Shown here piece by piece: positions 8,601 through 16,581 of a stretch of DNA of 64,000 nucleotides. The notes beneath the pieces were generated by a model, which had not been told where the DNA came from, made no database searches, and was given only the letters and a program-made list of their open reading frames with translations. Made by a program: the position numbers and the translations under genes. Source of the DNA: CBDFGS01 sp965247255 (lineage in GTDB: Bacteria; Chloroflexota; Dehalococcoidia; Lucifugimonadales; CAUZJF01); contig CBDFGS010000013.1 in the NCBI GenBank assembly GCA_965247255.1, forward strand, positions 310,001-374,000. The letters are read 5' to 3'. The first letter of the stretch is position 1, and each line of letters begins with the position of its first letter.

Positions 8601-9650
8601 GTTAGCTCCTCGACGGTCACCCCGCATTGGTCCAACGCGATCGCTACGGGGCCGATCACCTTGGCGCCGTTGGCGACGCTGACAGTCAGCTCGTCGCCAT
8701 GGATCTCGACGTTCGCGACCCCCCGAACCCGCTCGCAGGACTGGGCCGCCTCGGCCGACTCTCCCTCGATCTTTGCGACGATGACGTCCGAGCCCATTGA
8801 GCGTTTCAAGTCGGTTGGGGCGCCCTCCACCACGATCTTGCCCTGGTCGATGATGCCAATTCGGTGGGCGAGGTGGTCCGCCTCCTCCAGATACTGGGTC
8901 GTTAGGAAGATTGTAACCCCGGCCTCGGTATTCACGCGCCGGACCTCGTCCCATACCTTAGCTCGGCTGATAGGGTCAAGGCCGGTTGTAGGTTCGTCCA
9001 GAAAGAGTATCTGCGGGTCGTGGATTAGGGCTGCGGCCAGGTCCAGTCTCCTCTTCATACCGCCGGAGTAGGTGCCGATCAGGCGGTCCATCGCGTCGCC
9101 GATGTCGACCAGCCCCATCAGGTCCTCGACACGCCGCTTCACGACTGACCCCCTGAGGCCGTACAGCCGGGCCTGTAGCTCGAGTAGCTCTCGGCCAGTC
9201 TGTTTGGCGTCCAGGGCTGCCTCCTGCAGTGCGGCCCCGATCCGTAGCCGTACCGCCGTAGCCTCTTTGACGATGTCATGGCCCGCGACGTAGGCGCTTC
9301 CGCCCGTCGGCAGTAGCAGCGTGGTCAGCATGCGGAGGACGGTCGTTTTACCGGCCCCGTTCGGGCCCAGGAAGCCGTAGATCTCGCCGTTGGAGACGGC
9401 GAGATCTATCGCGTCGACGGCCTTCACCCCATCGTAGTCTCGGGAGAGAGCGCTGGCAGCAACGGCATATCCATTCAAGTCGGGGGTCCCTGTCATGATC
9501 GTGAGGCTGGTGCCAATTGGGCGTATGTACCTGCTATTTGTCCGGACCCGATGCCGCGCCGGACGTACCGTTGCTCACTCGACGCCACCAGTCGGCGTCC
9601 TCTTTGCTTCGTTGAGGGGATGGGGAAAGTCACCGCTACGCCCGCGCTTC

Positions 9651-10751
9651 CTAGTGATAGCAGCCCCTTCCCGAGATCGGCCACACCGCCTCCACGACTC
9701 CGTTCCGCACCGCGATGTATTCGTCCCAGCGGTTGACCATCATGTCCTGGTACCAGGGCAGCAGGACGACCTGGTCACCGATGTTAAGGGGAGTCGTGCC
9801 TTCGACGCCGAAGACGATGTGTTCGGCGTGCGCGTCTTTCACGGTGACTCCCGGCATGCCCTCCACGGAGGGCGCGTTCCCGGACGGCAGCGTCAGCGCG
9901 CGAACTCCGACATCGCCCACGGCCACTCCGTCCCGCGGAGTGCTGATGATGGTACACAGGACCTTATTCGCGATCTCGAACTCCTCCATGTAGCCGTACC
10001 GGGTCCCCATGAGCGCGTATGTCCCACCCTCCACCTCGGTAACTCCTGGCATAGCGGCAGCGACGTCGTAGGAGAAGGTCTCCCCGCTGGACACCACCTC
10101 CACCGGAATTCCCGCCGACTCGATCGCATTCTTTACATCCAGGCAACTCTCGATCATCTCGCGTGCGCCGAGCCACCTGGTCTCCTTGTCGGGAAAACCC
10201 GGTAGGCTCTGGTGGCTCATCACGCCAAAGAATTTGATCGCCGGCAAGCGATGCGCAAGCTTTGCCAGCTCTACTCCTTGCTCTACGCTGCGCACCCCGG
10301 CCCTTCCCATCTGGGTGTCGACCTCTATCAGGACTCCCACCGTCGCGCCGAACGATGCGGCGACTTCTGAGATATCCTCGACGTTGCTCTCGTTGTCCAC
10401 GCATACCTTGATATCACCGCGCCTGGCAAGAGCCGCCAATCGTGCCAGCTTGTCGCGCGTCACCACCTGGTTGGCGATCAGGATGTCCGTTATCCCGCTC
10501 TCAACCATCACCTCCGCCTCGGCGAGCTTGGCGGTGCACACACCGCCCACCGTGCCCCCGGCCTCGATCTGCATGCGGGCGAGGATGGGGCTCTTGACGT
10601 TCTTGGTGTGCTCGCGCATCTTGCACACGGTGTCCCGGTACGCGTCCGCGACCACTTCGAAATTGTGCTCAACGGCGTCCAGGTCCACCAGCAGACACGG
10701 CGTGTCCAGCTCTTCGATCGGCGTCCCCGGTAGCGGGTTGTAGTTGTCCAT
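9651..10751 (-). CDS. D-threonine aldolase / D-serine dehydratase-like PLP enzyme
   Basis: A 366-residue fold-type III PLP protein with an alanine-racemase-like N-terminal barrel and a DSD1/D-Thr aldolase C-terminal domain. The PLP-lysine motif of the family (R-x-H-x-K) is present as REHTKNVKSP. The barrel motifs VEVD/MGR-G appear as IEVDTQMGRAGV, and VEVVSSGETFSYD and GGTYALMGTRYGY also fit. It would act on a D-beta-hydroxy amino acid using PLP and a divalent metal; the exact substrate cannot be read. It lies 48 bp downstream of a paralogue that has lost the lysine, on the same strand, so the two are probably one transcript. Confidence 0.85.
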   Translation of the reverse strand: MDNYNPLPGTPIEELDTPCLLVDLDAVEHNFEVVADAYRDTVCKMREHTKNVKSPILARMQIEAGGTVGGVCTAKLAEAEVMVESGITDILIANQVVTRDKLARLAALARRGDIKVCVDNESNVEDISEVAASFGATVGVLIEVDTQMGRAGVRSVEQGVELAKLAHRLPAIKFFGVMSHQSLPGFPDKETRWLGAREMIESCLDVKNAIESAGIPVEVVSSGETFSYDVAAAMPGVTEVEGGTYALMGTRYGYMEEFEIANKVLCTIISTPRDGVAVGDVGVRALTLPSGNAPSVEGMPGVTVKDAHAEHIVFGVEGTTPLNIGDQVVLLPWYQDMMVNRWDEYIAVRNGVVEAVWPISGRGCYH

Positions 10752-10799
10752 TATTACCTTGGGTATTTCCCTCTGTGTGACAGAGCCTCGCGCCGCGTC

Positions 10800-11891
10800 C
10801 TATCGGTAGCGACCGCGCGCCGCCACCGCCCACACGACCTCCAGCTTGCCGTCTCTCGCACCGAAGATATAGTCGTGGAGGTTTGCGCACGCCCCGATGT
10901 CCCACGGGGTGAGCCAGACCTTGTCGCCGAGACTCATCTCCGCGGTGGTCACGTCGGGGAGATCGATGCCACCGTGCTCGGCGCTGAGTCCGCGAATCTC
11001 CGCCCCCGGCAGACCGTCCACCGACGGCATCTCTACGTCCTCGCCGATGGCCTTCCGACCCGCGTCGGTTATAGCGTTCCCGGGCTCCGGCAGGCTCGTA
11101 ATCGACGATACGATCTTGGCCGCGGGTGTGAACTCCTCCCGAAGCGCGCGGTTCCTTCCATCCATCAGTGCGTATGAACCCGCGCGTACCTCCGTCACGC
11201 CGTCCATCGACGCCGCAATATCGTAGTCTCGAGTGTCGCCTGCGCTGACCGTCTCGACGCGCATGCCCGCTCTCTCGACCGACTCCCGCGCGTCCAACAG
11301 CTGCTGAAGGGCATCCCGGGACCCGGCTTCGTCACCTGCGGCCCCGTTGGTCATGAGCCCGGCGAGGTGGAGACCAGGAGCGCTGGACGCGGAAACGGCC
11401 AGATCGGCGGCAGCCCCACCGGGCTGGACGCCGAACGGACCGGAGCCCGTGTACACGGCCACCATCACGTTTAGGGTGACGCCGCTCGCCGAGGCCGCCG
11501 CAGAAAGGCTCGCGACGTTCTCGGGATTGTCTACGGCCACCGTAACGTTGCAGTGGCGGGCTAACGCGCAGAGCCGCCGAATCTTGGCGTCGGTGACCAC
11601 GATGTTGGCGATCAGGATGTCGGAGAAGCCGTTGGCTGCGAAAACGTCGGCCTGGCCCAACGTCGAGGCGCAGATGCCCCCCATCGTTCCGCCGGCCGAC
11701 AGCTGCTTATGCGCTATCGGCGGACACAGGTGCGATTCGATGCTGGGGCGCAGCTTGACCCCGTTAGCCTCGCGAAAGAACGAATGCATCGTCTCGATGT
11801 TCTTATCGAGCAGCGATAGGTCGACCACCAGCGAGGGAGTATCGAGCTCCTCGACGGACGTACCGATGGGCTTGAAGATAGGGCGTTCCAT
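10800..11891 (-). CDS. Catalytically altered paralogue of the D-threonine aldolase family
   Basis: A 363-residue paralogue of the downstream gene with the same domain order and the same opening (F-K-P-I-G-T-S-V-E-E-L-D-T-P). The PLP motif is degraded: R-P-H-x-K has become RPSIESHLCP, so the lysine that binds PLP is glutamate and the histidine is serine. The acid/arginine segment seen as IEVDTQMGRAGV in the partner is VAVYTGSGPFGV here. The rest of the fold (GGICASTLGQADVF, SDILIANIVV, RAGSYALMDGRN) is well kept and the frame is open, so it looks like a maintained pseudoenzyme or a subunit of a heterodimer, not a decaying gene. The ATG at 11891 is preferred over an in-frame start 16 codons upstream because homology to its neighbour begins just after it. 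Confidence 0.82.
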   Translation of the reverse strand: MERPIFKPIGTSVEELDTPSLVVDLSLLDKNIETMHSFFREANGVKLRPSIESHLCPPIAHKQLSAGGTMGGICASTLGQADVFAANGFSDILIANIVVTDAKIRRLCALARHCNVTVAVDNPENVASLSAAASASGVTLNVMVAVYTGSGPFGVQPGGAAADLAVSASSAPGLHLAGLMTNGAAGDEAGSRDALQQLLDARESVERAGMRVETVSAGDTRDYDIAASMDGVTEVRAGSYALMDGRNRALREEFTPAAKIVSSITSLPEPGNAITDAGRKAIGEDVEMPSVDGLPGAEIRGLSAEHGGIDLPDVTTAEMSLGDKVWLTPWDIGACANLHDYIFGARDGKLEVVWAVAARGRYR

Positions 11892-12008
11892 TAGGTTAAC
11901 CGGGCCTGTTAGTGTCAAAAGCCCAGCGCAGGATAGCAAACCGCCTTCGCCCCGTCTATCGCAAGCCGCCTAGCAGTTATAATGTAGTCGCCGGCCTGGA
12001 GGAGCACC

Positions 12009-12548
12009 TTGAGTCTCGAAAACATGGGCTTCGGCGATCTGAGTCTGCTGGATGGCGAGCAGGTCGACCGAGGCCTGAACACGACGCCCGGCGCCGACCG
12101 AGCCAAGGAAGAAAACCCGGACATGGTGCTCCTGACGAACCGACGCGTTATCCACCTCAAAACCAACGGCAGGGGCCGAAAGGCCGTATTCGTATCCCTG
12201 CAAGACATCGACTCGGTGGAGTTGCTGGCCAAGCGGCAGACCCGCGGCGCCGTTGTTTGGGGTGGGCTGTCTTTCCTGGTCGCCGTGATGCTGTGGCAGG
12301 TCTGGGACCACCCCTGGGCCTCTGCCCTGGCAGCTCTCGCCGTGATGCTGATAGGGGTCTACCTGGTGGTAGACCGGCTGTCCATGCCGGGCAGGGTCCG
12401 GATTTCCTTCAGTGCGGGTTCGTCAAACCTGGAGTGCGAGGTGGGCGCCGACGGTTCTGGCGACAACATCATGTTCATCAACAGGTTGTTCGACCTGAAG
12501 AGCCAGCAATTGGGAGATAACGGCAGACGCCGGTTCGCTCCGCGATAG
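12009..12548 (+). CDS. PH-like domain membrane protein, hypothetical
   Basis: A 179-residue protein. The N-terminal 75 residues have the layout of bacterial PH/GRAM-like domains (VLLTNRRVIHLKT, then AVFVSLQDIDSVELL). Two hydrophobic segments follow (about 82-98 and 104-121), then a second short beta-rich stretch. It is probably an inner-membrane protein with cytoplasmic beta domains. The start is TTG at 12009, preceded by GGAGGAGC; a TATAAT at 11978-11983 could be its -10 box. It is transcribed divergently from the aldolase pair. No function can be assigned. Confidence 0.65.
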   Translation: MSLENMGFGDLSLLDGEQVDRGLNTTPGADRAKEENPDMVLLTNRRVIHLKTNGRGRKAVFVSLQDIDSVELLAKRQTRGAVVWGGLSFLVAVMLWQVWDHPWASALAALAVMLIGVYLVVDRLSMPGRVRISFSAGSSNLECEVGADGSGDNIMFINRLFDLKSQQLGDNGRRRFAPR

Positions 12549-12558
12549 CGCTGTGGAG

Positions 12559-12622
12559 GGCGCGGCAAGCAGCGCCCCGACCCACCCAACCCAGGCCTCG
12601 CAGGCGCGGCAAGCAGCGCCCC
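12559..12622. repeat. Two copies of a 20-bp hairpin-forming repeat
   Basis: The 20-mer GGCGCGGCAAGCAGCGCCCC occurs at 12559-12578 and 12603-12622. Each copy can fold on itself through GGCGC/GCGCC arms. The pair sits between the 3' ends of two convergent genes, and the second copy touches the tsaD stop codon, so it may help end transcription in both directions. Confidence 0.7.
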
Positions 12623-13647
12623 TACCCCAGCCTGAGATTCGGGATGGCGTCCAGGTCCCACTGGAAGCGGGCCCCATCACGCAGATGGAACCAGGCCGCA
12701 CCGCCGATCATCGCCCCATTGTCCGTACAGAGCGCCGGCTCGGGGACTACGACCGGCGCCGGTGAGCGCTCCGACATCTCCTGGCGCAGGAGGGTATTGG
12801 CGGCGACCCCACCTCCCAGCAGGATTCCCTTTGCCCGGTATTGCTCCGCCGCCTCGACGGTCCTGGTGACCAGCGAATCGACGATCGCTTCCTGGAACGC
12901 CGCGGCCACCCGGGCAATCTCCTTCGGGTCGGGCTCCGTGCCGTCTTTGGGCGGGTACCAGCCGCGCTGCTCGGCACGCCTCAGCACGGCTGTCTTGAGC
13001 CCACTGAAGCTGAAGTCCAGCGAGTCTTTCACTCTTGGTCTGGTGAACCTTGGCTCTGCGCCCTTGCCTTCCGCCGACACCTCCTGGATGGCCGGGCCCC
13101 CTGGGAACCCTAGGCCAAGCACTCGCGCAGCCTTGTCGAACGCCTCGCCGGCGGCATCGTCCCTGGTGCGGCCGAGCAGCTTGAACCTGCCGTGGCCCTC
13201 CATGAGTATCAGGTCGGTATGACCACCGGAGGCGACGAGGCAGACCAGCGGGAAGCCTGGAGTGGACTCAGGATCGACGTCCTCCAGCCAGGCGGCGTAG
13301 ATATGGCCTTCCAAATGATTGACGCCGATGAGCGGGGTTTCCTGGGGCAGGGCGAATCCTTTGGCGGCGTTTACCCCGATCAACAGCGAACCTGCCAGAC
13401 CCGGACCGTGGGTGACAGCGATTCCGTCAAGCTGCGGCAAGTCGATGGCGGCCTCGTTCAGCGCCTCCTGGATCACGGCAACTATAGTCAGCAGGTGCTG
13501 GCGCGAGGCGACCTCCGGCACGATGCCGCCGAAGGTCGCGTGGATATCGGCTTGCGAGGCGACGACGTTGGACAGGACTCGGCGCCCGTCCTCCACCACC
13601 GCGGCAGCGGTCTCGTCGCACGAGGTCTCGATGCCCAGGATCTTCAT
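12622..13647 (-). CDS. tsaD: tRNA N6-adenosine threonylcarbamoyltransferase TsaD
   Basis: A 341-residue protein, usual bacterial length. It starts MKILGIETSCDETAAAVV and carries the metal-binding pair in NHLEGHIYAAW, plus VASGGHTDL, the ATP-binding loop region AAGEAFDKAARVLGLGFPGG, and a C-terminal ASKH segment ILLGGGVAANTLLR. It transfers threonylcarbamoyl from TC-AMP to A37 of ANN-decoding tRNAs, together with TsaB and TsaE, which are not in this window. It is followed 12 nt downstream of the amidohydrolase gene on the same strand, so the two are probably cotranscribed. Confidence 0.96.
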   Translation of the reverse strand: MKILGIETSCDETAAAVVEDGRRVLSNVVASQADIHATFGGIVPEVASRQHLLTIVAVIQEALNEAAIDLPQLDGIAVTHGPGLAGSLLIGVNAAKGFALPQETPLIGVNHLEGHIYAAWLEDVDPESTPGFPLVCLVASGGHTDLILMEGHGRFKLLGRTRDDAAGEAFDKAARVLGLGFPGGPAIQEVSAEGKGAEPRFTRPRVKDSLDFSFSGLKTAVLRRAEQRGWYPPKDGTEPDPKEIARVAAAFQEAIVDSLVTRTVEAAEQYRAKGILLGGGVAANTLLRQEMSERSPAPVVVPEPALCTDNGAMIGGAAWFHLRDGARFQWDLDAIPNLRLG

Positions 13648-13659
13648 GGTAGTGGCTGC

Positions 13660-14778
13660 CTACCCCACCGGTAAGCCGGCACCAATGAGCCTGGCGGCCG
13701 TGCCCCCTAGGATGGCTTCCCGCTCCCCATCGCTTAGGAAGTCGCAGTGCATGCGGTACTGGTCGAGCGCCTGGCGATAGGTGCAGAACCTTCCCACCAT
13801 AGGCATGTCGGTGCCCCAGACCAGCCGCTCGGCCCCAATCCTGTCGACGCACTCCTGCACCGTCGGCTCCGCCTCGGCCCAGGGATACTCCCACATGCCG
13901 CCTAGCTGTATCGGAAACAGGAGCTGCATGTGGCAACGCGACGACTCGAATACATCCCAGATGGCTGCTGGCAGCACTATCCTGTCGCCTTCTAGAAAGC
14001 TCCTCCACGGGAATCCGTGCGTTATCACCGCGTTTGAATCGGGGTAGCGTTCCATCCATCGCATCAGAGTACGGTGTTCATCGAGGTATGCGTGACGCTC
14101 GTCGGGTGAATACCGTGTTCCCGGCATCACGTTCAGAAGGGTGAAGTACACCGCCAGTCCGGTTGCGGCGACCCCCTCCCAAAACGGGCGCATGGCGCCG
14201 TCGTCCCAGGGCTCAGTGTTCCCTCGCAGGTAGTAACTCTTCGCCGAGAACTGCACCCCGCAAACGCCGCCGGCCGCGACCTCGTCCTCGATCTCTCGGA
14301 CCGCTGCGTCGGGGTCTTGCGGAGTATGACCGTCTCTCACGGCCACGAGCCGCCTTAGCCGGGAGGGGAAGCCCAGTGTCGCCTCCCTCAAGTGCCGGTT
14401 GAGCAAGCCGAGGTGTGGCGAGTGGTGCAGCACCGCGAGGTCCACGCCGGCGTAGTCCATCTCCGCTATCAGGTAATCAGCGGTGGACTCCAGGTTCGAT
14501 AGCGAGGGTGGCAGGTACTGCTTGGTATAAGTCTCGCCATCGTAGTCCCATACCAGCCGGCCCAGATCGTCGCGGCTCCACTCTACAGCCCGGGGCTGGC
14601 CGCTAGCCGGGTCGATGAGGGCGCCGTTGTCCGCGGCGGCACGGTCGCGCACACGCCACACCGGCTGGTGGTGGCCGCCGAGCTCTCGCTGGACCTCGCG
14701 CATCTTTTGATCCAGCGTCGCGTAGCCCGCCGGTGAGTCCAGCGGGGGAAAGCAGTATGCGTGGCCGTCTATGATCAT
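13660..14778 (-). CDS. Amidohydrolase-2 family protein with altered HxH motif
   Basis: A 372-residue TIM-barrel metallohydrolase-like protein. The start is the ATG at 14776-14778, because IIDGHAYCF is the family's first strand. In most relatives the motif after it is Asp-x-His-x-His; here it is GHAYCF, so the second His is Tyr. Later elements are kept: DYAGVDLAVLHHSP, VITHGFPWRSF with a metal His, and the terminal WGTDMPMVGR with the catalytic Asp. Enzymes of this family decarboxylate or hydrolyse aromatic or lactone substrates; this one's substrate is unknown and its metal site may be unusual. It lies immediately upstream of tsaD. Confidence 0.8.
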   Translation of the reverse strand: MIIDGHAYCFPPLDSPAGYATLDQKMREVQRELGGHHQPVWRVRDRAAADNGALIDPASGQPRAVEWSRDDLGRLVWDYDGETYTKQYLPPSLSNLESTADYLIAEMDYAGVDLAVLHHSPHLGLLNRHLREATLGFPSRLRRLVAVRDGHTPQDPDAAVREIEDEVAAGGVCGVQFSAKSYYLRGNTEPWDDGAMRPFWEGVAATGLAVYFTLLNVMPGTRYSPDERHAYLDEHRTLMRWMERYPDSNAVITHGFPWRSFLEGDRIVLPAAIWDVFESSRCHMQLLFPIQLGGMWEYPWAEAEPTVQECVDRIGAERLVWGTDMPMVGRFCTYRQALDQYRMHCDFLSDGEREAILGGTAARLIGAGLPVG

Positions 14779-14929
14779 TCCGTTCCAGCAACGTCGGTCC
14801 AAGCTGTCGAGGCATCCTAGCACACCCAGGCAAAGTATCTAGCGGTGACGGCTTGTCGCGCTTTGCCCTGGAATCGATTGACACGTTTCCGAGGCGCTAC
14901 TAAACTCCGACACATTGAGGAGCACCTCC

Positions 14930-16282
14930 ATGCCTGAACCTTTCGAGATCGGCTTAGCCGACGCAGCATCGATGATACGCGGCGGCACGCTCTCGCCCGT
15001 AGAGCTCATGGAGTCGCTGCTCTCCCGTGCCGCGTCGCTGGAGCCGAAGCTGCGCGTCTGGGTAACGCTGGACGAAGAAGCGGCGCTCCGACAGGCCGGG
15101 CTCAGGCAGGAAGAGCTCACCGGCAGCTATGTTCCCGGGCCGCTTCACGGCGTGCCTGTCGCGGTCAAAGATATCTTCTACACCGAGGGTGTCCCGACGA
15201 CGGCGTGCTCCCCCCTGCGCGCCGATTTCGTGCCGGCCTATGACGCTGCCGCCGTCTCGCGGCTGAAACAGGCCGGCGCCATCATGATGGGAAAGACCGT
15301 GACGACGGAGTGGGCGTTCGCGGACCCGCCGCCCACCCGCAACCCCTGGGACGCAACTCGAACTCCCGGCGGGTCCAGCAGCGGATCAGCAGTGGGGACT
15401 GCGGCCCGCATCTTCCCCGCCGCCCTTGGGACCCAGACCGCCGGCTCGGTCCTCAGGCCCGCCTCCTTCAACGGTGTTGTAGGTATGAAGCCGACCTTTG
15501 GCCGGATCAGCCGGTATGGCGTCATGCCCTTTGCGTGGTCATTCGATACCGTCGGGTTCTTCGTCCGAAGCGTCTCGGACGCGGCCTTGCTGCTGTGGGT
15601 ACTGGCCGGCCACGATCCTAGGGACGGCGCCTCGCCGCAGGCCGCCGTCCCCGATTACCGGGACGCGGTCAGCGCCGAGCATGCGCCGAGGATCGGCGTC
15701 GTTCAGCCGCAGTTCCACGGCAAAGCAGAGCCTGAGGTGTGGGAACAGTTCCAAGGCGTCGTGAGGGAAGCGTCCGAGGCCGGCGCGCGCGTCGAGGAGG
15801 TCAGCTTGCCGACTGACTTCGACGCGCTATTTGCGGCGCACCGGCTAATTATGTCGGTGGAAGCATCCGCCATCCACGAGAGGGACTTCACGGCCACTCC
15901 CGATAAGTTTGGCCCGAAGCTGAGGAGCCTCCTCGAGGCCGGGGAGACCGCGTCGGCCCTGTCATACCATCAGGCGCGGCAGATGCAGAAGCGGTTCCGG
16001 GAAGAGGCGGTCGAGGCGATACGTGGGCAAGATGTGTTGATCGCGCCGACGGCGAACACCCCGGCCCCCCAAGACCTGACGACGACCGGCGACCCTCTGT
16101 TTCAGGCGCCTTGGACATCCTGCGGCTTTCCCAGCCTTAGCCTTCCTTCCGGGCGAAGCAAAGCCGGGATGCCCCTGGGTGTGCAGCTCATCTCCGCTCC
16201 CTTCAGTGAACACCGGCTCCTGGAGTCGGCCCTGTGGCTCGAGAAGGTGTTGGAAGTATCGCTGGAGCCGCCTCTCAAGTAG
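14930..16282 (+). CDS. Amidase signature-family enzyme (GatA-like)
   Basis: A 450-residue amidase. The Ser-cisSer-Lys triad is visible: Lys in VAVKDIFYTEG, the cis-Ser in GGSSSGSAVG, and the nucleophile in LGTQTAGSVLRPA. The start is the ATG at 14930, which follows a GGAGCACCTCC stretch; an in-frame TTG at 14915 overlaps that ribosome site and is less likely. It hydrolyses a carboxamide, but the absence of gatB and gatC nearby argues against the tRNA amidotransferase and for a catabolic amidase. It is divergent from the amidohydrolase gene. Confidence 0.88.
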   Translation: MPEPFEIGLADAASMIRGGTLSPVELMESLLSRAASLEPKLRVWVTLDEEAALRQAGLRQEELTGSYVPGPLHGVPVAVKDIFYTEGVPTTACSPLRADFVPAYDAAAVSRLKQAGAIMMGKTVTTEWAFADPPPTRNPWDATRTPGGSSSGSAVGTAARIFPAALGTQTAGSVLRPASFNGVVGMKPTFGRISRYGVMPFAWSFDTVGFFVRSVSDAALLLWVLAGHDPRDGASPQAAVPDYRDAVSAEHAPRIGVVQPQFHGKAEPEVWEQFQGVVREASEAGARVEEVSLPTDFDALFAAHRLIMSVEASAIHERDFTATPDKFGPKLRSLLEAGETASALSYHQARQMQKRFREEAVEAIRGQDVLIAPTANTPAPQDLTTTGDPLFQAPWTSCGFPSLSLPSGRSKAGMPLGVQLISAPFSEHRLLESALWLEKVLEVSLEPPLK

Positions 16283-16527
16283 TAGTGGGCTAAGCGGATT
16301 GCACCTAAACTCGCATCGAGGTGCCGTGGCTCGATGGGCTTTCAAGTAGCTGCTTGTTTTCGGGAGTCTGGCGAGGCCGGCCCTCTCCCCCCTTCGCAAA
16401 GGGGGATTAAGGGGGATTCCCTGCGGCCAACTCAGCTACCATATCTCGTAACCGCTTTCGTTCAGGAGTAGCTTTTTCGACGGCGGTTACCTCGTGAAAA
16501 TTGTTACAAGCACAATGACCCACGTGC
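16283..16527. other. Intergenic DNA with a C/G hairpin
   Basis: The only structure I see before the tig promoter is a 7-bp stem at 16388-16405 (CCCCCTT, loop CGCA, AAGGGGG) followed by a second GGGGG tract. The hairpin lies about 105 bp after the amidase stop and could be a terminator remnant, although no T-run follows. No coding frame is convincing. Confidence 0.45.
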
Positions 16528-16533
16528 TATAAT
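16525..16533 (+). promoter_or_regulatory. Extended -10 promoter for tig-clpP-clpX
   Basis: TATAAT at 16528-16533 is preceded by TGC (TG-N), an extended -10 element. A possible -35 is the TTACAA at 16504-16509 with 18-bp spacing. Transcription would start about 35 bp before the tig start codon. Confidence 0.6.
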
Positions 16534-16539
16534 TGCTCT

Positions 16540-16581
16540 GTAGCTGGTGGGAGCCGCTTTGTAGCTAGTGGGAGCCGCGTT
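16540..16581 (+). repeat. 21-bp tandem duplication over the tig leader
   Basis: GTAGCTGGTGGGAGCCGCTTT (16540-16560) is followed directly by a near copy (16561-16581) with two or three changes. Each copy contains GTGGGAG, so the duplication also doubles the putative ribosome-binding site; the second copy runs into the TTG start of tig. Confidence 0.8.

Larger units (their letters stand above)
6795..9496 (-). pseudogene. DrrA-like ABC transporter ATPase, split by IS1380 insertion
   Basis: The gene reads 9496 to 8601 and resumes 6891 to 6795. The 5' part encodes Walker A GPNGAGKTT, a signature motif YSGGMKRRLDLAAAL, Walker B ILFLDEPTTGLD and the switch region. The missing tail, LRTPTLDDVFLHYTGG, is the hallmark C-terminus of DrrA-type ATPases and lies on the far side of the element. 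Removing 6897-8600 and one copy of the 5-bp duplication gives a continuous 330-codon frame reading VEELTLRTPTLDDVF. As it stands, translation runs into the IS and stops after adding about a dozen residues, leaving a protein that keeps the nucleotide-binding core but lacks the regulatory tail and no longer couples to the permease gene. Confidence 0.93.

Noticed and set aside
14930..16282. Amidase as GatA of the tRNA amidotransferase
   Set aside because: gatB and gatC are absent and the gene is isolated among catabolic genes.
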